This document shows positions 34,119-42,914 of a DNA stretch of 64,000 bases, piece after piece. The stretch's first letter is position 1, and each line of letters starts with the position of its first letter. This DNA is from Flavobacterium sp. xlx-214 (GTDB lineage: Bacteria; Bacteroidota; Bacteroidia; Flavobacteriales; Flavobacteriaceae), in the NCBI RefSeq assembly GCF_013874595.1, contig NZ_CP059431.1, positions 2,790,001-2,854,000 of the forward strand. The letters run 5' to 3'. The notes under the pieces were generated by a model. That model ran no database searches. It was not told where the DNA came from and worked only from the letters and a program-made list of their open reading frames with translations. Made by a program: the position numbers and the translations under genes.

Positions 34119-36044
34119 ATGAATTTATTTCGAAAGAAACAAGTACACCATATTTTAGCTGAATTAGAAGCAAACGAAGGAAAACAAGAAAGTTTAGGAA
34201 AATTTTTAACTCAAAAAGATTTGATTTTCTTTGGTATTGCAGCTATTGTAGGTGCAGGTATTTTTAGTACCATTGGCAAAGCTAGTTTTGATGGCGGACC
34301 TGCAGTAATTTTTCTTTTTATGTTTACTGCTTTAGCTTGTGGCTTTGCGGCTTTAGCATATGCAGAATTTGCCTCAATGGTTCCTGTTTCGGGTAGTGCT
34401 TACACCTATAGTTATGTTGCTTTTGGCGAAGTAATTGCTTGGATTATTGGTTGGTCTTTAATTATGGAGTATGCTGTTGGTAATATTACATTGGCCATTT
34501 CTTGGAGCGATTATTTTACGGGCTTACTCAATAATATGGGTGTCTATTTACCGCAATGGATTCAGATGGATTATTTATCGGCCCAGAATGGTTTTAAGGA
34601 TGCACTTGCATTGATGGAAAGTGGTAAAACTTTTGAAAATTTGCCAAGTCATTTGCAAATGGCACATAACGCATGGACAAATGCACCAACAATAGGTGGT
34701 TTTCATTTTGTTGCCGACCTTCCTGCTTTGGGTATTATTATTTTAATTACTTGGCTAGTTTACAGAGGAATGAAAGAGTCTAGAAACGCAAGTAATATCT
34801 TAGTTTATGTAAAATTAGCTGTTATTGCCTTGGTATTAATTGTAGGTGCTTTTTATGTAAATACAGATAACTGGGATCCTTTTTCTCCAAATGGATTAGG
34901 AGGTGTTTTAAAGGGAGTATCGGCAGTGTTTTTTGCTTATATTGGTTTTGATGCTATTTCTACAACAGCTGAAGAATGTAAAAATCCACAACGCGATTTG
35001 CCTAGAAGCATGATATGGTCTATTGTTATTTGTACCATTTTATACATTGCCATTGCGCTTATTTTAACGGGAATGGTTAATTATAAAGAATTAAATGTGG
35101 GCGATCCGTTGGCATATGTTTTTGATAAACTCAATTTAAAATGGCTAGCAGGTATTATTGCAGTAAGTGCTGTAGTAGCAATGGCTAGTGTGCTATTGGT
35201 TTTTCAGATGGGGCAACCTAGAATTTGGATGAGTATGAGTCGAGATGGATTATTGCCACCCAAATTTGCTAAAGTACATCCTAAATTTAAAACGCCATCA
35301 TTTGCAACCATTGTAACGGGTTTTGTTGTGGCTATACCAGCCTTATTTATGAACCTTACAATGGTAACCGATTTATGCAGTATTGGTACTTTGTTTGCTT
35401 TTGCGCTAGTTTGTGCGGGTGTTTTGGTGTTACAAGACAAAAATGTACCAAGAGGAAAATTTAAAATTCCGTATGTAAATGGTAAATTCATTTTACCTAT
35501 TGGTATTGTTATAGGATTTATTTTGTTGTTTGCTTGGAACAAAAACGGAGTCAGTAATTTTGTATACAACAAACCTCAAGTATACGATGCTACTAATCTG
35601 GTTACTCAATTATCTAAAGAAGAAATAAGTAAAATGACTTATTATTTAGAAGAAGAGTTCCAAATAAATAAAGAAGATTTTAATAATGATTTAGAGGCGA
35701 TGCTTTCTTCGGTTTCAGAAAAATCAAACACTTCTTATATCTCTCTTGTTACAAACGCACCAATTGATAATGATAAGAAATTTGAAAAAGGTTTTGATTT
35801 ATTCAAACATAAAATTCCAATGTGGCTGTTTTTAATTTCTTTGGTATTTTTAAGTATTTGGAGCTTTAAAATGAATTTATCCTTAATACCAATGTTAGGT
35901 TTAATTTGCTGTATTTATTTAATGGCCGAATTAACTATTTGGAACTGGATTTACTTTACCATTTGGCTTATTATAGGCTTGCTTATTTATTTTAGTTATT
36001 CTCGCTTTCATAGTAAGTTGAATAGCAAAGGAACTAGTTTGTAG
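34119..36044 (+). CDS. APC-family amino-acid permease (cationic amino acid transporter-like)
   Basis: A 641-residue transporter with about 14 hydrophobic segments. The N-terminal helix 1 motif VGAGIF at residues 44-49 (backbone substrate-binding break) and EYAVGNITLAISWSDYF in helix 3 are typical of the YfnA/CAT branch. FAYIGFDAISTTAEE in helix 6 is also family-specific. The last part has a large soluble insert of about 80 residues (about 490-570; acidic, no helix motif) between helices 12 and 13. The final helices match CAT-type C-termini. The substrate, probably a cationic or neutral amino acid, is not certain. It is divergent from the peroxiredoxin. Confidence 0.88.
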   Translation: MNLFRKKQVHHILAELEANEGKQESLGKFLTQKDLIFFGIAAIVGAGIFSTIGKASFDGGPAVIFLFMFTALACGFAALAYAEFASMVPVSGSAYTYSYVAFGEVIAWIIGWSLIMEYAVGNITLAISWSDYFTGLLNNMGVYLPQWIQMDYLSAQNGFKDALALMESGKTFENLPSHLQMAHNAWTNAPTIGGFHFVADLPALGIIILITWLVYRGMKESRNASNILVYVKLAVIALVLIVGAFYVNTDNWDPFSPNGLGGVLKGVSAVFFAYIGFDAISTTAEECKNPQRDLPRSMIWSIVICTILYIAIALILTGMVNYKELNVGDPLAYVFDKLNLKWLAGIIAVSAVVAMASVLLVFQMGQPRIWMSMSRDGLLPPKFAKVHPKFKTPSFATIVTGFVVAIPALFMNLTMVTDLCSIGTLFAFALVCAGVLVLQDKNVPRGKFKIPYVNGKFILPIGIVIGFILLFAWNKNGVSNFVYNKPQVYDATNLVTQLSKEEISKMTYYLEEEFQINKEDFNNDLEAMLSSVSEKSNTSYISLVTNAPIDNDKKFEKGFDLFKHKIPMWLFLISLVFLSIWSFKMNLSLIPMLGLICCIYLMAELTIWNWIYFTIWLIIGLLIYFSYSRFHSKLNSKGTSL

Positions 36045-36116
36045 AAGTTGATTAAAAATTTATCTATAAGTCTTTATTTTAAGATTTTCATAAGAATTTA
36101 ATACGAACATATTTAA

Positions 36117-36124
36117 TATATTTG
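36117..36124 (+). promoter_or_regulatory. -7 element TATATTTG for the DUF4834 gene
   Basis: Exact TAnnTTTG, 25 bases before the ATG at 36150. Confidence 0.6.
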
Positions 36125-36149
36125 AAAATCAATTATAAAAAAAATAAAA

Positions 36150-36437
36150 ATGGACCATGCGTCTTTTCAAAGTTTTATTAGAACAGTAATTATCCTTATT
36201 TTGGTTTTTTATTTATTAAAATTCGCTTTTAGACTTTTAGCACCCTATATGATGAAAAAGGCGGTGCAGAAAGTGAATGAAAAATTTCAAAACCAACAAC
36301 AGGCTTATCAAAATCAATACAATCAACAGCAGAATAATCCACAGCATGATGATTTTGAATCGAGTTTGAATCAAAACAAAATTCCAAAAGAAAAGAAAAA
36401 AGTTGGTGAGTACATCGATTTTGAAGAAGTAGAATAG
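36150..36437 (+). CDS. DUF4834-family small membrane protein
   Basis: A 95-residue protein with one N-terminal membrane helix (residues 9-30, FIRTVIILILVFYLLKFAFRL split) followed by a cytoplasmic tail that is Gln/Asn-rich (QQQAYQNQYNQQQNN) and ends in GEYIDFEEVE. The arrangement and tail match the Bacteroidetes DUF4834 family, whose function is unknown. It has its own promoter and a clear terminator, so it forms a single-gene unit before the YfhO operon. Confidence 0.8.
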   Translation: MDHASFQSFIRTVIILILVFYLLKFAFRLLAPYMMKKAVQKVNEKFQNQQQAYQNQYNQQQNNPQHDDFESSLNQNKIPKEKKKVGEYIDFEEVE

Positions 36438-36443
36438 TAAAGT

Positions 36444-36470
36444 AAGTCTTGCAATGCAAGACTTTTTTTT
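36444..36470 (+). terminator. Terminator of the DUF4834 gene
   Basis: Perfect stem AAGTCTTGC / GCAAGACTT with an AAT loop followed by a run of eight T. Confidence 0.85.
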
Positions 36471-36516
36471 ATCAAGTCCTAAATTATAAGTACATTTAGC
36501 GTCAAAATAATGTTTT

Positions 36517-38961
36517 ATGAAGAATTTTAAAAACTATGTACCTCATATTTTAGCACTTTGTGGTTTTATAGTTGTTGCTTTGGCCTATTTTTATCCAGTA
36601 CTTTCAGGAAAACAAATCTTACAAACAGATATTGTTCAGTATACGGGTATGGCAAAAGAATTAAACGATTTTCGCCAAACCAATAATGAAGAAACATATT
36701 GGGTAAACAATGCTTTTGGTGGTATGCCAACGTATCAGTTAGGTGCAAAATATCCTCATAATTACATTAAACAATTAGATTCGATTATCCGTTTTTTACC
36801 TCGCCCTGCCGATTATGTTTTTCTTTATTTCATAGGGTTTTATATCCTTCTTTTAACTTATAAAGTAAAACCTTTAAAGGCTTTTATTGGCGCCCTATTA
36901 TTTGGTTTTTCAACCTATTTAATTGTAATTCTGGGTGCCGGACACAATGCAAAAGCGCATGCAATTGCCTATATGCCTTTGGTTTTGGCAGGTGTGCATT
37001 TAGTGTTTAAAAAGAAATATTTGTTAGGTGGTATTTTAACCATGATTGCTGCGGCGCTTGAAATATCTACCAATCACTTTCAAATGACCTATTATTTGCT
37101 ACTTTTCTTATTGATTGTTTGTATTTATTATACCATACATTATATCAAAGAAAAACAAGTAGCAGCATTATTAAAAATGTTTGGAGTGTTTGCTATTGCG
37201 GGTATTTTGGCAATTGGTTTAAATGCAACTAATTTATTAGCAACTTCCGAATACGCACAGTTTAGTACGCGTAGCGATAGTTCGTTAACCATTGCTCCCG
37301 ATGGTTCTCCTAAGGCATCAACCAATGCCATGACGCATGAATATATTACCGAGTATAGTTATGGTATTTTTGAAACGTTTAACCTTTTGGTTCCTAGAAT
37401 TACAGGTGGCGGAAATGGTGAAAATATTGGAACCAATTCAAAAACGTACCAATTTGTATATAATTTACTACAATCGCAAGGATATGATCCTGCGCAAGCA
37501 GAACAATTTGCAAATCATGCGCCAACTTATTGGGGTAGTCAGCCAATTGTAGCAGCGCCAGCGTATATAGGGGCCGTTGTATTATTTTTAGCGGTTTTAT
37601 GCTTTTTTGTTGATGATAGAAAAGTGAAGTATTATTTAGGAACTGGTGCTTTGGTATCGATTCTATTATCATGGGGTCATCATTTTTTCTTGACCGATTT
37701 CTTGATTGATAATTTCCCAATGTATAACAAATTCAGAGCCATAACATCTATTCAAGTTATTGCCGAATTATGTTTTCCTGTACTCGCTATTTTAGGATTA
37801 CAAGCTTTTTTTAGAGCTGATAAAGAAAATCAATTAAATGCTTTAAAAAAGACATCTATGATTTTTGGTGGATTGATAGTTCTATTATTTGTAGCTAAAT
37901 CAATGGTTGATTTTGTAGGTGCAAATGATCAAAATTATGCCCAAATGTTCCAACAAGCAGGTTCAGATTTTTTAAGTGCATTAATTGAAGATAGAAAAGC
38001 ATTATATAATAAAGATTTGTTGCGAACTTTATTCTTTATTGCAGCTTCAGCAGCTGTGTTATTTGCTTTTATAAAAGATAAATTAAATATAAAAACAGCT
38101 GTTATCTTGGTAGGTGCTTTAGGTATTTTAGACTTGGTAATGATTGATCTAAACTATGTAAACAAAGATAATTTTGTGCCTAAACAAATGGTTCAAGTTC
38201 CTTTTCAAGCAACACCAGCCGATGCTCAAATTTTATCAGATAAATCTCAATTCAGAGTTTTTGAACAAGCAGGTGGTTTCAGTAGTGCTCGTAGCTCGTT
38301 CTTTCATCATTCGTTAGGTGGTTATCATGCTGCAAAGCCTAAGAAAATTCAAGACTTGTTTGATTATCAAATTACACAGCAAAACATAGAAGTATTAAAC
38401 ATGTTAAATGTTAAATATGTAATTGGTAAAGATGAGCAAGGACAAGATATTCCTTTAAAAAACCCCGACGCTAATGGTAATGCTTGGTTTGTACAAGATG
38501 TAAAAAAAGTGAAAAATGCTGATGAAATGATGCAGCAAATGAAAACATTTAAATCAAAACAAACGGCTTTAGTGTATGATAAAGAAGCTGTATCAAAATC
38601 AAATTTTGCTGTAGATAGTTTGGCTCAAATTAAATTGACGAATTATCAGCCTAATAAATTAGTATATCAAAGTAGTAACAAAAATGATGGTTTTGCTGTT
38701 TTTTCTGAAGTATATTATCCAAAAGGATGGAAAATTTCAATTGATGGAAAACCTGTTGAAATGAAAGAAGTAAATTATACGTTACGCGGATTAGAAATTC
38801 CTGCTGGAAATCATAAAATTGAGTTTTCATTTGATCCAGAAGTTATAAAAACAGGAAGTTTCATTTCGTTAATTACTTCTATAATTGCCTTAATAATTGT
38901 AATTTTAGGGATATTTTTCACCTTCAAAAAACAACAGAACAACAAAGTAGTAGAAATGTAA
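36517..38961 (+). CDS. YfhO-family membrane protein
   Basis: An 814-residue polytopic membrane protein with about 12 to 14 helices across most of its length. A large extracytoplasmic C-terminal domain (570-785) comes before a final anchor helix (785-805). Bacillus YfhO is a GT-C-type protein needed for sugar modification of teichoic acids; in Bacteroidetes a comparable glycolipid role is assumed. Markers include YWVNNAFGGMPTYQ near residue 60 (the DE-like loop 1 of GT-C enzymes), GAGHNAKAHAIAYMPL and TNHFQMTYYLL. It shares one base with crcB (TAATG) and leads a three-gene operon ending with a glycosyltransferase, which supports a glycan role. A near-match -7 box TACATTTA lies at 36491-36498. 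Confidence 0.85.
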   Translation: MKNFKNYVPHILALCGFIVVALAYFYPVLSGKQILQTDIVQYTGMAKELNDFRQTNNEETYWVNNAFGGMPTYQLGAKYPHNYIKQLDSIIRFLPRPADYVFLYFIGFYILLLTYKVKPLKAFIGALLFGFSTYLIVILGAGHNAKAHAIAYMPLVLAGVHLVFKKKYLLGGILTMIAAALEISTNHFQMTYYLLLFLLIVCIYYTIHYIKEKQVAALLKMFGVFAIAGILAIGLNATNLLATSEYAQFSTRSDSSLTIAPDGSPKASTNAMTHEYITEYSYGIFETFNLLVPRITGGGNGENIGTNSKTYQFVYNLLQSQGYDPAQAEQFANHAPTYWGSQPIVAAPAYIGAVVLFLAVLCFFVDDRKVKYYLGTGALVSILLSWGHHFFLTDFLIDNFPMYNKFRAITSIQVIAELCFPVLAILGLQAFFRADKENQLNALKKTSMIFGGLIVLLFVAKSMVDFVGANDQNYAQMFQQAGSDFLSALIEDRKALYNKDLLRTLFFIAASAAVLFAFIKDKLNIKTAVILVGALGILDLVMIDLNYVNKDNFVPKQMVQVPFQATPADAQILSDKSQFRVFEQAGGFSSARSSFFHHSLGGYHAAKPKKIQDLFDYQITQQNIEVLNMLNVKYVIGKDEQGQDIPLKNPDANGNAWFVQDVKKVKNADEMMQQMKTFKSKQTALVYDKEAVSKSNFAVDSLAQIKLTNYQPNKLVYQSSNKNDGFAVFSEVYYPKGWKISIDGKPVEMKEVNYTLRGLEIPAGNHKIEFSFDPEVIKTGSFISLITSIIALIIVILGIFFTFKKQQNNKVVEM

Positions 38962-39314
38962 TGAATATTTTACTAGTAGCAATTGCTGGAGCTTTAGGAA
39001 CCATATGCAGATACGAAATTGGCAAAGTAATTTCGTATCAAGATTTTCCTGTAGCTACCTTGTTAATTAACGCTTTAGGGAGTTTATTCTTAGGTTTTTT
39101 ATTTGTAAAATATGCAGTAAACCAACCTCAGTTATTTATAGCTGCCGGAATTGGTTTTTGTGGCGGATTTACCACTTATTCAACCTTTTCGTTAGATTTA
39201 TATAAAATGCTCGTAAATCATCAATACAGCTATTTTGCACTGTATTTAATAAGTTCAGTTCTATTAGGATTAGTAGCTGTATTTTTAGGAGCCTATTTAG
39301 CAAAGCAAATGTAA
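38961..39314 (+). CDS. crcB: Fluoride channel CrcB/Fluc
   Basis: A 117-residue four-helix protein that forms a dual-topology dimer exporting F-. The hallmark GFCGGFTTYSTFSLD (residues 70-84) contains the pore phenylalanine/threonine motif, and the N-terminal GALGTICRYEIG and central NALGSLFLGF are typical. It is wedged between yfhO and a glycosyltransferase with one-base and two-base junctions, so it is cotranscribed with them. No fluoride riboswitch is visible. The link is probably only operon hitchhiking. Confidence 0.93.
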   Translation: MNILLVAIAGALGTICRYEIGKVISYQDFPVATLLINALGSLFLGFLFVKYAVNQPQLFIAAGIGFCGGFTTYSTFSLDLYKMLVNHQYSYFALYLISSVLLGLVAVFLGAYLAKQM

Positions 39315-39316
39315 TC

Positions 39317-40597
39317 ATGAAAAAAGTATTAATAATAGCCTATTATTGGCCGCCGGCAGGTGGACCAGGTGTTCAACGTTGGTTGAAATTTGTAAAATAC
39401 TTACCAGATTACAACATTGAACCTATAGTTTATGTACCTGAAAATGCTGAATATCCTATTATTGACGAAGACTTAATAAAGGATGTCTCTCCAAACATAA
39501 AAATCATAAAACAACCAATAAAAGAGCCTTATAAAATAGCATCCCTTTTTTCAAAAAACAAAACCAAAACAATAAGTTCGGGTATTATTAAAGAAGCTAA
39601 AAAGCAAACTTTTGTAGATAAGCTGTTGCTTTACATCCGAGGTAATTTTTTTATACCCGATGCTCGCGTTGGATGGGTAAAACCATCTGTTGCTTTTTTA
39701 GCTAAATATATCAAAAAACATCCTGTTGATGTCATTATTACTACTGGTCCGCCTCATAGTATGCATTTAATTGGAATGGAATTACGCAAGAAATTTGCGG
39801 TGCAATGGATCGCCGATTTTAGAGATCCTTGGACATCCATTGGCTATCATAAAGAGTTAAAATTAACTGCTAAATCAGCACAAAAACATAAGGATTTAGA
39901 ACATGATGTTTTAAATAGTGCCGATGTAGTTTTAACTACAAGTTATACCACAAAAGCTGAATTTGAAGCTATTACTTCTAAACCAATTCATGTAATAACC
40001 AATGGATATGATGTTGAACCTTTAGCAAAACCAAGTTTAGATAAAAAATTCACTATCAGCCACATAGGTTCATTACTTTCTAAAAGAAATCCACGTATTT
40101 TATGGAAAGCTTTAAAAGAAATTTTAAAAGAAAATGAATCTTTTAAAAACGATTTTCAATTACAATTAATAGGTAAAGTAAGCACCGAAATAATAGATAC
40201 AATTAAAGAGTTTAGATTGGATGAATATGTAAGTTTAATAGGTTACGTATCTCATACACAAGCTTTACAATACCAACGAAGTTCACAACTTTTATTATTA
40301 ATAGAAATTGATTCATACGAAACTATTGGTATAATCCCAGGAAAACTGTTTGAATATATGGCAGCTGAACGACCTATTTTGGCTTTAGGTCCCGAAGGTA
40401 GCGATGTTGCAAAAATTTTAAAGGAAACCAATACAGGTACTTATTTTTCTTACGATGATTTAGAAGAAGTTAAAAATAGTATACTAGATTCATATGCTAA
40501 ATATCAAACTGGAACACTACAATCAAATGGTATTGGCTTGCAATATTTTAGTAGAAAAAAACTAACTGAGAAATTAGCTGATGTTATAAATATCTAA
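39317..40597 (+). CDS. GT4-family glycosyltransferase
   Basis: A 426-residue GT-B glycosyltransferase. The N-terminal domain starts KVLIIAYYWPPAGGPGVQRW, the glycine-rich loop of family 4. The C-terminal donor-binding domain includes IGSLLSKRNPRIL, LIGYVSHTQALQYQRSSQLLLL and PGKLFEYMAAERPILAL, the EX7E-type region that binds the nucleotide sugar. No membrane helix is clear; it would act at the inner face of the cytoplasmic membrane. It follows crcB by two bases as the last gene of the yfhO operon. Sugar and acceptor are unknown. Confidence 0.88.
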   Translation: MKKVLIIAYYWPPAGGPGVQRWLKFVKYLPDYNIEPIVYVPENAEYPIIDEDLIKDVSPNIKIIKQPIKEPYKIASLFSKNKTKTISSGIIKEAKKQTFVDKLLLYIRGNFFIPDARVGWVKPSVAFLAKYIKKHPVDVIITTGPPHSMHLIGMELRKKFAVQWIADFRDPWTSIGYHKELKLTAKSAQKHKDLEHDVLNSADVVLTTSYTTKAEFEAITSKPIHVITNGYDVEPLAKPSLDKKFTISHIGSLLSKRNPRILWKALKEILKENESFKNDFQLQLIGKVSTEIIDTIKEFRLDEYVSLIGYVSHTQALQYQRSSQLLLLIEIDSYETIGIIPGKLFEYMAAERPILALGPEGSDVAKILKETNTGTYFSYDDLEEVKNSILDSYAKYQTGTLQSNGIGLQYFSRKKLTEKLADVINI

Positions 40598-40770
40598 TTG
40601 CAGATTAAGACATTAATTTAACTCAAGTAATCTTTTTTATTACAACAAACCAGAAGTTGTTCCTTAATTATTAACTTTTGTAATAATTTTAATATTCTTA
40701 TCAAATGACACGAAGGTATTGATGCGAATGTTTTAATTAATCACTTATAAAATTAAAATTCATCTTAATC

Positions 40771-40959
40771 ATGACTTATATTATAATTAGTATTTTGATG
40801 ATAATTATTGGATTGATAGGAATCTGGAAAAATAAGATGCCAAAATTTGATGTAAGTCCTGGATATGCGGCCCTTATTAAATTTTACTTTTCTTTTTATG
40901 TGATAATTATTCTAGGTGTTATTTTTCCTTCTTATAGAATTCAATGTGATGTAAAATGA
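40771..40959 (+). CDS. Small two-helix membrane protein, function unknown
   Basis: A 62-residue putative membrane protein with two hydrophobic segments (residues 2-18 and 36-54) joined by a short basic loop (KNKMPKFDVSPG). I do not recognise it. It stands alone in an AT-rich gap: 173 bases without a gene lie before it, and the phoH terminator follows. No exact -7 box is seen upstream, only AT-rich sequence with short inverted repeats (TTATTA/TAATAA near 40670). It has normal start and stop codons and typical hydrophobicity, so I think it is real but could be a decayed remnant. Confidence 0.45.
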   Translation: MTYIIISILMIIIGLIGIWKNKMPKFDVSPGYAALIKFYFSFYVIIILGVIFPSYRIQCDVK

Positions 40960-40964
40960 TATAA

Positions 40965-40990
40965 AAAATCCGACTAACTCGTCGGATTTT
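40965..40990 (-). terminator. Terminator of phoH
   Basis: Perfect stem AAAATCCGAC / GTCGGATTTT with a TAACTC loop that carries the phoH stop codon. On the minus strand a T-tract follows. Confidence 0.75.
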
Positions 40991-41987
40991 CTGTTTCATT
41001 ACCTCTGTTGGTATTGTTATAATAATTTTGGTGTGATGCAAATTCGTTAGCAGTTTCAACCTTTTTGTAAGCTTCCACAATTTTCTTAACCAAACGGTGG
41101 CGTACAATATCTTTATCATCTAAAAATACAAAGCCAATTCCTTCAACACCTTCTAAAATACGCAATGCTTCACGCAAGCCCGATGTTACTTTTCTAGGTA
41201 AATCAACCTGACCAGGATCGCCAGTAATGATAAACTTAGCATTTTTACCCATACGCGTTAAAAACATCTTCATTTGCGAGTGGGTGGTGTTTTGTGCTTC
41301 GTCTAAAATTACAAAAGCATTATCTAAAGTTCTACCACGCATAAAGGCTAAAGGCGCAATTTGAATAATGCCTTTTAACAAATAATCTTCTAAAGTAGAG
41401 GGCGGCAACATATCACGCAAGGCATCATATAAAGGTTGCATGTATGGGTCAAGCTTTTCTTTCATATCACCCGGTAAAAAACCTAAATTTTCACCAGCTT
41501 CAACAGCAGGGCGCGTTAAAATAATACGTTTTACCTGCTTTTCTTTCAACGCTTTTACAGCCAAAGCAACACCTGTATACGTTTTACCTGTACCCGCCGG
41601 ACCAATAGCAAAAACCATGTCGTTTTTAAAAACCAAATCGACTAATTTTTGCTGATTTGGTGTAGTTGCTTTTATCAGCTTTCCACCTAAACCATGAACT
41701 AAAATTTCATCTGATTTGTCCATTCTCTGTGGTGCATCATCAATTATTAATCGTTCAATGATGTTTTCATTTAACTGATTGTATTTTTCATAATATTTCA
41801 AAATTCGATCAAAACGCGATTGAAATTGATCTAAAATTTCGGCTTCACCATACACTTTTATCGTTGTACCGCGTGCTACTATTTTAAGTTTAGGATACAG
41901 TTTTTTAAGTAGTTCTAAATGTATATCCTGCGGACCCCAAAAATCTTTTGGTGTAATATGTTCTAATTCGATGATTCTTTCGTTCAA
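40974..41987 (-). CDS. phoH: PhoH-family ATPase (YbeZ/PhoL type)
   Basis: A 337-residue protein with an N-terminal KH-like RNA-binding region (residues 20-75) and a PhoH ATPase domain. Walker A is GPAGTGKT at 129-136, followed by RIILTRPAVEAGENLGFLPGD, the PhoH-specific block. Walker B FVILDEAQNTTHSQMK and ITGDPGQVDLP complete the domain. Members act as ATP-dependent RNA helicases or ribosome-related factors together with YbeY. YbeY is not encoded in this window. Its promoter interlocks with that of the divergent DUF62 gene. Confidence 0.93.
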   Translation of the reverse strand: MNERIIELEHITPKDFWGPQDIHLELLKKLYPKLKIVARGTTIKVYGEAEILDQFQSRFDRILKYYEKYNQLNENIIERLIIDDAPQRMDKSDEILVHGLGGKLIKATTPNQQKLVDLVFKNDMVFAIGPAGTGKTYTGVALAVKALKEKQVKRIILTRPAVEAGENLGFLPGDMKEKLDPYMQPLYDALRDMLPPSTLEDYLLKGIIQIAPLAFMRGRTLDNAFVILDEAQNTTHSQMKMFLTRMGKNAKFIITGDPGQVDLPRKVTSGLREALRILEGVEGIGFVFLDDKDIVRHRLVKKIVEAYKKVETANEFASHQNYYNNTNRGNETENPTS

Positions 41988-42014
41988 AAGCTATTAGATT
42001 TAATTAAAAAAAAT

Positions 42015-42022
42015 TAGTTTTG
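42015..42022 (+). promoter_or_regulatory. -7 element TAGTTTTG for the DUF62 gene
   Basis: Exact TAnnTTTG on the plus strand, 52 bases before the ATG at 42075. It points toward the minus-strand phoH box at 42030-42037. Confidence 0.45.
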
Positions 42023-42029
42023 TATATCT

Positions 42030-42037
42030 CAAATCTA
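42030..42037 (-). promoter_or_regulatory. -7 element TAGATTTG for phoH
   Basis: Exact TAnnTTTG on the minus strand, 42 bases before the phoH ATG. It lies only seven bases from the oppositely facing plus-strand box. Confidence 0.5.
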
Positions 42038-42074
42038 ACAAAAATTATTAAAAAACACTAACAAAAATTAATTA

Positions 42075-42899
42075 ATGTCAATTATTACATTAACAACCGA
42101 TTACGGTATTAAAGATCATTTTGTTGCTTCTGTAAAAGGTGCGGTTTTAACAGCAATACCTCATGCACAAATAGTTGACATTTCGCATTGTATTGATCTT
42201 TACAACATTGCCAATGCTAGTTATGTGTTGTTGGGTGCTTACAAAAATTTCCCTGCTAATTCTGTACATATGGTTTTGGTTGAAGCTGAAATGTATGATC
42301 AAACCTCTTTTTTATTGATTAAATTAAACAATCAATATATATTAACAGCTAATAATGGAACGTTATCGCTTTTAGCTTCGGAAAATGAAAATGCTGAAAT
42401 TATTGAATTAGATATTCCAAATTCTTGTGCAAATACGCAATCGTTGTATATATTTGTTGCAAATAAAGTGATAAACGAAAATAAGTTTGCTGAATTGGGA
42501 ACTGCAATTAAGTATGCCGATTGTGAAGAATTGGTTGAATTAAAAGTAAAAGTTGCCGATGACGAGAATGCTATTAGAGGCTCTATTATTTACGAAGATC
42601 ACTACGGAAACGCAGTTACCAATATTACAAAAGAATTATTTGAAAAGATTAGAAACAATCGCAAATTTGTGATAAATGCTAGTAGATACAAAGCGTATCG
42701 TATCAATGAATTTTACGCCGATTTTAACACAGAAGTTAAATCTATTAGAGAATATGAGGGTGATATGATGTTTATATTCAATGATTTAGATTTCTTGCAA
42801 ATGTCTATCTACAAATCAAATCCTAGTACTATTGGTAATGTTAAATCACTATTTGGTTTAACCTACCGCGATGCCATTATTATTGAATTTATTGATTAA
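42075..42899 (+). CDS. SAM hydroxide adenosyltransferase-like (DUF62) protein
   Basis: A 274-residue protein of the DUF62/SAM hydroxide adenosyltransferase fold, related to fluorinase/chlorinase. The N-terminus TLTTDYGIKDHFVASVKGA (D9 and the second Asp) and the sequence AQIVDISHCIDLYNIANASYVL match the family. The second domain shows IIYEDHYGNAVTNI. The loop that in characterised enzymes reads DPGVGTxR is instead VEAEMYDQTS, and DNGLLS is NNGTLS. The substrate site is therefore altered and activity is uncertain; a similar variant may be usual in Flavobacteria. It is likely to be cotranscribed with the next three genes (small gaps). Confidence 0.8.
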   Translation: MSIITLTTDYGIKDHFVASVKGAVLTAIPHAQIVDISHCIDLYNIANASYVLLGAYKNFPANSVHMVLVEAEMYDQTSFLLIKLNNQYILTANNGTLSLLASENENAEIIELDIPNSCANTQSLYIFVANKVINENKFAELGTAIKYADCEELVELKVKVADDENAIRGSIIYEDHYGNAVTNITKELFEKIRNNRKFVINASRYKAYRINEFYADFNTEVKSIREYEGDMMFIFNDLDFLQMSIYKSNPSTIGNVKSLFGLTYRDAIIIEFID

Positions 42900-42914
42900 A
42901 AAAACACACAATAT

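Noticed and set aside
41994..42038. Inverted repeat TTAGATTT/AAATCTAA as a regulator operator near phoH
   Set aside because: Both arms coincide with -7-like boxes facing opposite ways; promoter elements explain the symmetry.
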